Source: Frankiales bacterium (GTDB lineage: Bacteria; Actinomycetota; Actinomycetes; Mycobacteriales; SCTD01). From it: a stretch of 10,382 bases of DNA. How positions within the stretch are numbered: position 1 is the first letter of the stretch; each line of letters begins with the position of its first letter. Below the pieces are notes generated by a model. The model made no database searches. It saw only the letters and a list, made by a program, of their open reading frames with translations, and was not told the origin of the DNA. Positions 6,245-10,382 of the stretch are shown here, piece by piece. The position numbers and the translations under genes are program-made. Location of the stretch: assembly GCA_025464695.1 (NCBI GenBank), contig JAODNQ010000232.1, forward strand, positions 1 to 10,382, in the 5' to 3' direction.

Positions 6245-6264
6245 CAGTCCGGCTGACCGGACTG
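6245..6264. promoter_or_regulatory. 20-bp palindrome between TPR1 and DUF1015, candidate operator
   Basis: CAGTCCGG-CTGA-CCGGACTG is a perfect inverted repeat with 8-bp arms and a 4-bp centre. It lies 22-41 nt upstream of the TPR1 start and 56-75 nt upstream of the DUF1015 start, inside their shared 96-bp divergent promoter region. It could be bound by a dimeric regulator, or form a hairpin if transcribed. No clear TANNNT/TTGACN promoter pair is visible beside it. Confidence 0.5.
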
Positions 6265-6319
6265 TCGGGGCGGTGCTCCGGGACGCGTGCGGGAGCAGGG
6301 GGCGTGGCAGTGTCCTGCC

Positions 6320-7681
6320 GTGACTCCCGATCCGGGCCCCGTCGACGCGGGCCCGTCCTCCTCCACTCGTCCAGGCAGGCCCGAGGGCCTGGTCCTGCAG
6401 CCCTTCCGGGCTCTGCGCTACACCGTGCCCGACCGCGACCTCGCCCTCGTCACCTCCCCGCCCTACGACGTCGTGGACGACGCGGGCGTGGCGGCGCTGG
6501 AGGAGCTCAGTCCGTCGAACGTGGTGCGCCTCATCCTCCCACGCGACACGCCCGGCACGCCGGACCGCTACGCCGCAGCCGCCGCTCTGCTGGCGGCGTG
6601 GCGGCGCGACGGCGTGCTGCGGCAGGACGCCGTGCCCGCCCTCTACGTCTACGAACAGACGGAGCCGGACGGCGGCCACGTCCAGCGCGGGCTGCTCGGC
6701 GCACTCGTCCTGACGCCGGCCGAGGACGGCGTGGTCCTGCCGCACGAGGACACGATGAAGGGTCCTGTCGCCGACCGGCTCGCCCTGTACTCGGCGGTCC
6801 GCGCCGACCTCGAGCCGATCTTCCTCGTCTACGACGGCGGCGGGGCCGCCACCGACGCCGTGGCCCGCGCCGACCGCGCCGAGCCCCTCGTCGACGCCGT
6901 CCTGCCCGACGGCCTGCGGCACCGGCTGTGGGCGCTGACCGACCCCGCGGTGCTGGCCGCCGTCGCCGCCGACCTGCTCCCGCGCACGGCCGTGATCGCG
7001 GACGGGCACCACCGCTACGCGACCTACCTGCAGCGCCAGGCCGACCGCCACGACGCAGGGGACGGCCCGGGGCCCTGGGACCTCGGGCTGACGCTGCTCG
7101 TCGACACCCGTGTCTCCGGGCCCCAGGTGCACGCGATCCACCGCGTCGTCGTGGGGAGGGAGGCCGTCGAGCTGGCCGCCCGGGCCTCCCGCGGCGCCAC
7201 GGTCCACGACCTCGACGGCAACGACCTCGAGAGCGCCCTCGACGCCCTCGCGCAGGCCGGCGCTGCCGGCCCCGCGTTCCTCCTGCTCAGCGGCGACGGC
7301 GGCACCGTCCGCCTGGTCACCGACCCCGACCCGCGGCGGCTCGACGCCGCCCTCCCGTCCGAGCGCTCCGACGCCTGGCGGGCGCTCGACGTCGCCGTGC
7401 TGCACCACTACCTCGTGCAGGCGCTCTGGGACCTCGAGGACACCGTGGACACCGTCGCCTACGCGCACTCCGTCGACGAGGCACTCGCGCTGGCGGCCCG
7501 GACGGGCGGGACCGCGGTGCTGATGAACCCGACCCCCGTCGCGGCGGTGACGGAGGTGGCCGGCGGCGGCGAGCGGATGCCGCGGAAGTCGACCCTGTTC
7601 ACGCCCAAGCCCCGGACCGGTCTGGTCATCCGCGCCTACGACGACGACACCTCCTCGGCCGTCTCCTCCGCCGCGGACTGA
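6320..7681 (+). CDS. DUF1015 family protein
   Basis: The 453-residue product matches DUF1015 (PF06245), a widespread cytoplasmic family of unsettled function. Family landmarks are PFRALRY near 28-34, SPPYDV at 46-51, NVVRLILPR from 67, YVYEQ near 109, HEDTMKGPVADRL from 142, the ADGHHRY motif near 227-233, and the C-terminal MPRKSTLFTPKP near 420-431. Length is normal (400-460). The first 20 residues are Pro/Ser-rich and not conserved. The GTG at 6320 is my choice; the GTG at 6287 would add 11 residues and neither has a strong Shine-Dalgarno. The gene diverges from TPR1 and its last 46 nt overlap the 3' end of the SSB gene on the other strand. The conserved DGHHRY resembles the ParB/sulfiredoxin-type DGHHR motif, an observation only. 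Confidence 0.92.
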   Translation: MTPDPGPVDAGPSSSTRPGRPEGLVLQPFRALRYTVPDRDLALVTSPPYDVVDDAGVAALEELSPSNVVRLILPRDTPGTPDRYAAAAALLAAWRRDGVLRQDAVPALYVYEQTEPDGGHVQRGLLGALVLTPAEDGVVLPHEDTMKGPVADRLALYSAVRADLEPIFLVYDGGGAATDAVARADRAEPLVDAVLPDGLRHRLWALTDPAVLAAVAADLLPRTAVIADGHHRYATYLQRQADRHDAGDGPGPWDLGLTLLVDTRVSGPQVHAIHRVVVGREAVELAARASRGATVHDLDGNDLESALDALAQAGAAGPAFLLLSGDGGTVRLVTDPDPRRLDAALPSERSDAWRALDVAVLHHYLVQALWDLEDTVDTVAYAHSVDEALALAARTGGTAVLMNPTPVAAVTEVAGGGERMPRKSTLFTPKPRTGLVIRAYDDDTSSAVSSAAD

Positions 7682-8088
7682 CCTGCCGCCGTCCGCCGGG
7701 CCCGCGGCGCGGGTGGCGCCGCCCGGACCAGGCGGCGCAGCCCCGCGACCTCCACCTCGGTCCGGCTGGCCGCCGTCGCGCCCGCCCGCCAGAAGCGGCG
7801 CCGCAGCGCCCCGGTCACCTCGACGACGTCGCCCGGCCCGAGCCCGCGCGCGGTGCGGCGGACGCCGGCGCCCCAGCAGGAGCAGTCCACGGTGTCGATC
7901 GTGACCGGACGACCGCCGGTGGTCCCTCGCACGCCCGGCGGCCGGTCCACCACCAGCCGGAACGTCGCGAGCGGGTCACCGCTGGGCAGCTCCCGCTCCT
8001 CCGGGGGCGCCGCGACCCGACCGACGAGGAGCACCTCGTTGCGGCTCGGCGACGGTGCCTGGTCCTCCTGCGCTGCCTGACGTGCCAC
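7636..8088 (-). CDS. Single-stranded DNA-binding protein paralog (OB fold)
   Basis: The 150-residue product has an SSB-like OB fold: SRNEVLLVGRVAAPPEERE near 15-33, the strand SGDPLATFRLVVDRP near 36-50, TIDTVDCSCWGAGVRRTA near 63-80 with the tryptophan of the ssDNA-binding face, GLGPGDVVEVTGALRRRFW near 82-100, and a closing strand RTEVEVAGLRRL. It is shorter than housekeeping SSB (about 160-200), has a basic patch RRRFWR, and ends EETAEEVSSS, without the DDDIPF-type acidic tip that recruits repair proteins. It is therefore likely a specialised second SSB rather than the replication SSB, which usually lies with rpsF and rpsR. The GTG start follows AGGAGG at 8093-8098. The last 46 nt overlap the 3' end of the convergent DUF1015 gene. 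Confidence 0.85.
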   Translation of the reverse strand: MARQAAQEDQAPSPSRNEVLLVGRVAAPPEERELPSGDPLATFRLVVDRPPGVRGTTGGRPVTIDTVDCSCWGAGVRRTARGLGPGDVVEVTGALRRRFWRAGATAASRTEVEVAGLRRLVRAAPPAPRARRTAAGQSAAEETAEEVSSS

Positions 8089-8106
8089 GCTGCCTCCTCG
8101 ACCTGT

Positions 8107-8121
8107 CGCCCGCTCCGGGCG
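8107..8121 (-). other. Short hairpin in SSB leader
   Basis: CGCCCG-CTC-CGGGCG (or its complement) forms a 6-bp stem with a 3-nt loop, 18-33 nt upstream of the SSB start and just before its Shine-Dalgarno. If transcribed in the SSB leader it could modulate ribosome access. At this GC content short stems arise easily by chance. Confidence 0.3.
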
Positions 8122-8194
8122 CTGAGGACGAGCGTCGCGGCCGGACGGCGCCGGCGGCGGCGCGCGGCACGGACTGTGGACCAGGAGGTCAGCT

Positions 8195-9130
8195 GTGGAC
8201 GGACCCACTCCGCTCGGGGAGGACGTGCACCTCGTCGACACCCGCATGGGCGGCTACGAGACGATCACCGCCGCCTACCTGATCCGGAGCGAGCGGCCCG
8301 CCCTCGTGGAGACCGGGGCCGCCAAGAGCGCTGCGGCCGTCATCGACGCGGTGCGGGGGCTCGGGGTCGGGGCCGACGACCTGGCCACGATCGTCGTGAC
8401 GCACATCCACCTCGACCACGCCGGCGGCGTCGGGGACCTGGCGGCCGCCTTCCCGAACGCGGAGGTCGTCGTGCACGAGCGGGGTGCCCGGCACCTGGTC
8501 GACCCGGCCCGGCTGCTGGCGTCGGCCCGCAGCGTCTTCGGCGACGTGATGGACACGGTCTTCGGGGAGCTGCTGCCGACGGCTCCCGAGCGCGTCCGCG
8601 CGCTCGGGACCACCGGCGAGGTCGACCTCGGCGGTGGCCGCCGGCTGACCAGCACCTGGTCGCCGGGCCACGCGTCGCACCACGTCGGACTGCTCGACTC
8701 GCTGACCGGGGACCTCTACGTCGGCGACGCCGCCGGCATCTACGTGCCGGAGGCCGACCTGCTGCGCCCGGCGACGCCGCCCCCGGAGTTCGACCTGTCG
8801 TTGGCGCTGGCGAGCCTGCAGACGTTCGTCGACCTGCAGCCGACCCGCCTGCTGTTCAGCCACTACGGGCCGGTGTCGGACGTCGACGCGACGCTGGCCG
8901 GCAGCGCCGAGGAGCTCGAGCTGTGGGTCGAGCGCGCGCGCGAGACCCGCGACGCCGGGCTGGACCTCGACCACGCCGTCGCGGCGGTCCGTGAGCGCAC
9001 CGCGGAGCGCTACGCCCGGCTGCGCGACGACCCCGGCCTGTGGGAGAAGCACGAGGCCCTCGCGTCGGACGCGACGAACCTGTCGGGGATCCTGCGCTGG
9101 CTCGAGAAGGTGGAACCGGCCCCGGCCTGA
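8195..9130 (+). CDS. Metallo-beta-lactamase-fold hydrolase
   Basis: The 311-residue product is a zinc-dependent MBL-fold hydrolase of the glyoxalase II/lactonase-like type. It shows HIHLDH at 70-75 (THIHLDHAGG), H159 in SPGHASHH, the bridging aspartate D178 in VGDAAG, and H223 in FSHYGP, the usual metal ligands. The fold is followed by a helical C-terminal region (about 235-311, with ELWVERARETRDAG and RLRDDPGLWEKHEAL) seen in many actinobacterial members. No signal peptide is present, so it is cytoplasmic. The substrate cannot be read from sequence; thioester, lactone or related hydrolysis are possible. The GTG start at 8195 is fixed by AGGAGG at 8183-8188, 6 nt upstream. It diverges from the SSB gene and converges on TPR2. 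Confidence 0.93.
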   Translation: MDGPTPLGEDVHLVDTRMGGYETITAAYLIRSERPALVETGAAKSAAAVIDAVRGLGVGADDLATIVVTHIHLDHAGGVGDLAAAFPNAEVVVHERGARHLVDPARLLASARSVFGDVMDTVFGELLPTAPERVRALGTTGEVDLGGGRRLTSTWSPGHASHHVGLLDSLTGDLYVGDAAGIYVPEADLLRPATPPPEFDLSLALASLQTFVDLQPTRLLFSHYGPVSDVDATLAGSAEELELWVERARETRDAGLDLDHAVAAVRERTAERYARLRDDPGLWEKHEALASDATNLSGILRWLEKVEPAPA

Positions 9131-9187
9131 GCAGGACGACCGGGCGGGGCTGACCCTGACCGGCACCAGCCTCCGCGCAGCCGCGCA

Positions 9188-9229
9188 GCCGCGCGGCCGT
9201 ACCTCGTCGTGAGGCTCAGACCGCGCGGC
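9188..9229. terminator. Compound hairpin between convergent genes, candidate two-way terminator
   Basis: GCCGCGCGG (9188-9196) pairs with CCGCGCGGC (9221-9229), and the 24-nt loop holds an inner CCTC/GAGG stem (9202-9205, 9211-9214). It lies in the 113-nt gap between the stops of the MBL gene (9130) and TPR2 (9244), so either mRNA would contain it. There is no U-tract, as is common in actinobacteria. Just upstream, CCGCGCAG is repeated in tandem (9173-9188) and runs into the stem. Confidence 0.5.
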
Positions 9230-9243
9230 CGCCGGGTGGCCGG

Positions 9244-10382
9244 TCAGTCCTGCTCGTCGTCCTCCGGCTCGGCCGCCACGAAGGCGACGCCGGGCACCGC
9301 GGCCGGCCGCGCCGCGACGGGCGTCTCCTCCAGCCGGTCGCTGAACGGGGACACGGCGGACGGCTGGGCGCGGACCGGCTCCTCGGGAGCAGGCTCCGGA
9401 GCGGAGGACCCGTCCCCCTCGTCGGAGGTGTCAGCCACGGCCTCCTCGCGCGCCCCGTCCGGCGACTCGACGAGCACGGGGACGCCGGCCGCGAGCTCCC
9501 CCAGGTCGAGCGGCCCCTCGTCCCCGCCGTCGACCTCGGACGCGTCGACGTCCTCGACGAGCTCGTCGTCGTCCTCGTCGTCCTCGAACAGCAGCCCGTC
9601 GAGCGCGAGCAGCCGGTCGGCCGCGTCCGTCTCGCCGTCGGTGTCGACGTCGGCCGCCTTCTCGAACCACGTCCGCGCCTCGTCCTCGCGGCCGGCGTTC
9701 AGCAGCGCGTCGGCGTAGGCGTACCAGAGCCGGGCCGCCCAGGGACGGCGAGCCGTCGTGGCACGCGCGGGCCCCTGCAGGAGCAGCACCGCCGCGTCCG
9801 GCTGGTCCAGGTCGCGCCGCGCACCCGCGACGACGATGACGAGCTCGACGCGGGTCGCCTGCTCCAGCTTCGCCACGTCCGGGTCGTCGAGCGCCGTCAG
9901 CGCCCGCTCCGGCCGCCCGAGGGCACGCTCGCAGTCGGCGAGCACGGGGAGGTGCTCCGGCGAGCCGGACATCCGCCGGTAGGCACGGAGCTCGGACAGG
10001 GCCTCCGCCCACTCCCCTGCCGTGTAGGCGGCCAGGCCCGCCGCCTCACGCACGACGGCGACCCGACCGGCCAGGGCTCCGGCTGCCCGAGCGTGGACGA
10101 GCGCGCGCTCCGGGTCCTCGTCGAGCAGGCGCCCGGTCATCACGAGGTGCCGGGCGACGAGGTCCGCCGTCTCCCGGGACAGGGTCAGCAGGGACTTCCG
10201 CACGTCGGGGTCGAGCTCGTCCGGGGTGACGTCGTCGGGCAGCGCGACCCGGCTCAGCTGCCGGCGGGCCTCCCGTCGGGGGTCGTAGACGCGGTCCTCC
10301 CTGCCTGGCGCTGCGCTCGGGGGCCGCCCGGCACCGGAGCGGGCCGGCGCGGCACCGCGGGGGGCTCCGCTGCCCTCGGCCG
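9244..10382 (-). CDS. Tetratricopeptide repeat protein with acidic tail (TPR2), 5'-truncated by window edge
   Basis: The frame is open to the right edge with no start codon before it, so the N-terminus lies outside the window; 378 residues are visible. Visible residues 1-33 are Pro/Ala/Gly/Arg-rich and look disordered. A conserved stretch DRVYDPRREARRQLSRVALP follows, then DVTPDELDPDVRKSLLTLSR. About 80-250 are TPR-like helices (for example RALVHARAAGALAGRVAVVR, AYADALLNAGREDEARTWFE). From about 265 comes an acidic run (FEDDEDDDELVEDVD) and a Glu/Asp/Pro/Ala tail to the end. No signal peptide can be judged. A GTG at 10203 would give 319 residues but would cut the conserved DRVYDPRREA block. 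This resembles a TPR family found beside the tlyA-recN locus in actinobacteria; its role is unknown. It is convergent with the MBL gene. Confidence 0.87.
   Translation of the reverse strand, partial: AEGSGAPRGAAPARSGAGRPPSAAPGREDRVYDPRREARRQLSRVALPDDVTPDELDPDVRKSLLTLSRETADLVARHLVMTGRLLDEDPERALVHARAAGALAGRVAVVREAAGLAAYTAGEWAEALSELRAYRRMSGSPEHLPVLADCERALGRPERALTALDDPDVAKLEQATRVELVIVVAGARRDLDQPDAAVLLLQGPARATTARRPWAARLWYAYADALLNAGREDEARTWFEKAADVDTDGETDAADRLLALDGLLFEDDEDDDELVEDVDASEVDGGDEGPLDLGELAAGVPVLVESPDGAREEAVADTSDEGDGSSAPEPAPEEPVRAQPSAVSPFSDRLEETPVAARPAAVPGVAFVAAEPEDDEQD

Noticed and set aside
6224..7468. Upstream extension of TPR1 to a 584-residue protein
   Set aside because: The added 415 residues are the antisense of DUF1015; a GTG with AGAGGAG at 6223 gives a normal TPR protein.
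5953..8994. A 1013-codon plus-strand open frame crossing TPR1, DUF1015, SSB and MBL genes
   Set aside because: Its product is an Arg/Pro/Ala-rich string with no motif, it runs through four well-supported genes, and long stop-free frames are expected at this GC content.
8189..9166. A 325-codon minus-strand frame antisense to the MBL hydrolase
   Set aside because: The MBL gene has all metal ligands and a good Shine-Dalgarno; the antisense frame is a codon-bias mirror.

Overview
The window is chromosomal DNA of a very high-GC actinobacterium. Evidence for this is the extreme G+C with G/C-rich third codon positions, frequent GTG starts, and a gene order (TPR protein, HAD-IIA phosphatase, small protein, tlyA, nadK, recN) that matches from memory the block Rv1691-Rv1696 of Mycobacterium tuberculosis. 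The look of the accessory proteins suggests a Geodermatophilaceae-like genome, but the family assignment is inference. I see no phage, transposon, CRISPR, tRNA or rRNA.

Layout. From the left, a minus-strand operon is transcribed from about 4300 down to 22: a short phasin-like coiled-coil protein, a small conserved protein with a proline-rich pentapeptide repeat, tlyA (rRNA 2'-O-methyltransferase), nadK (NAD kinase) and recN (SMC-like repair ATPase). recN also has its own control site, a near-perfect actinobacterial LexA/SOS box on its start codon. Diverging from the operon is a plus-strand SCP2 sterol-carrier-type gene (4386-4724). The shared 120-bp promoter region holds a perfect 9-bp inverted repeat whose arms each carry an outward-facing TAGCGT hexamer. 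Convergent with SCP2 is a minus-strand pair, a TPR protein (TPR1, 5714-6223) followed by a HAD-IIA phosphatase (4734-about 5717). The phosphatase lacks an ordinary start codon at the expected place.

Right of this the strands alternate as single genes: DUF1015 (plus, 6320-7681), a short SSB paralog (minus, 7636-8088, overlapping the DUF1015 3' end by 46 nt), a metallo-beta-lactamase-fold hydrolase (plus, 8195-9130), and a larger TPR protein with an acidic tail (TPR2, minus, 9244 to beyond the right edge). A compound hairpin between the last two stop codons could end transcription from both sides.

How the genes work together. The left operon mixes ribosome modification, NADP supply and recombination repair, a conserved actinobacterial grouping rather than one pathway. 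The SSB paralog and recN are both DNA-maintenance genes but lie in separate units. No clearly new multi-gene system is visible. The points most worth checking are the recN SOS box with a probable leaderless start, the phosphatase start, the GPPVP repeat array, the two operator-like palindromes and the SSB paralog without the usual acidic tip.
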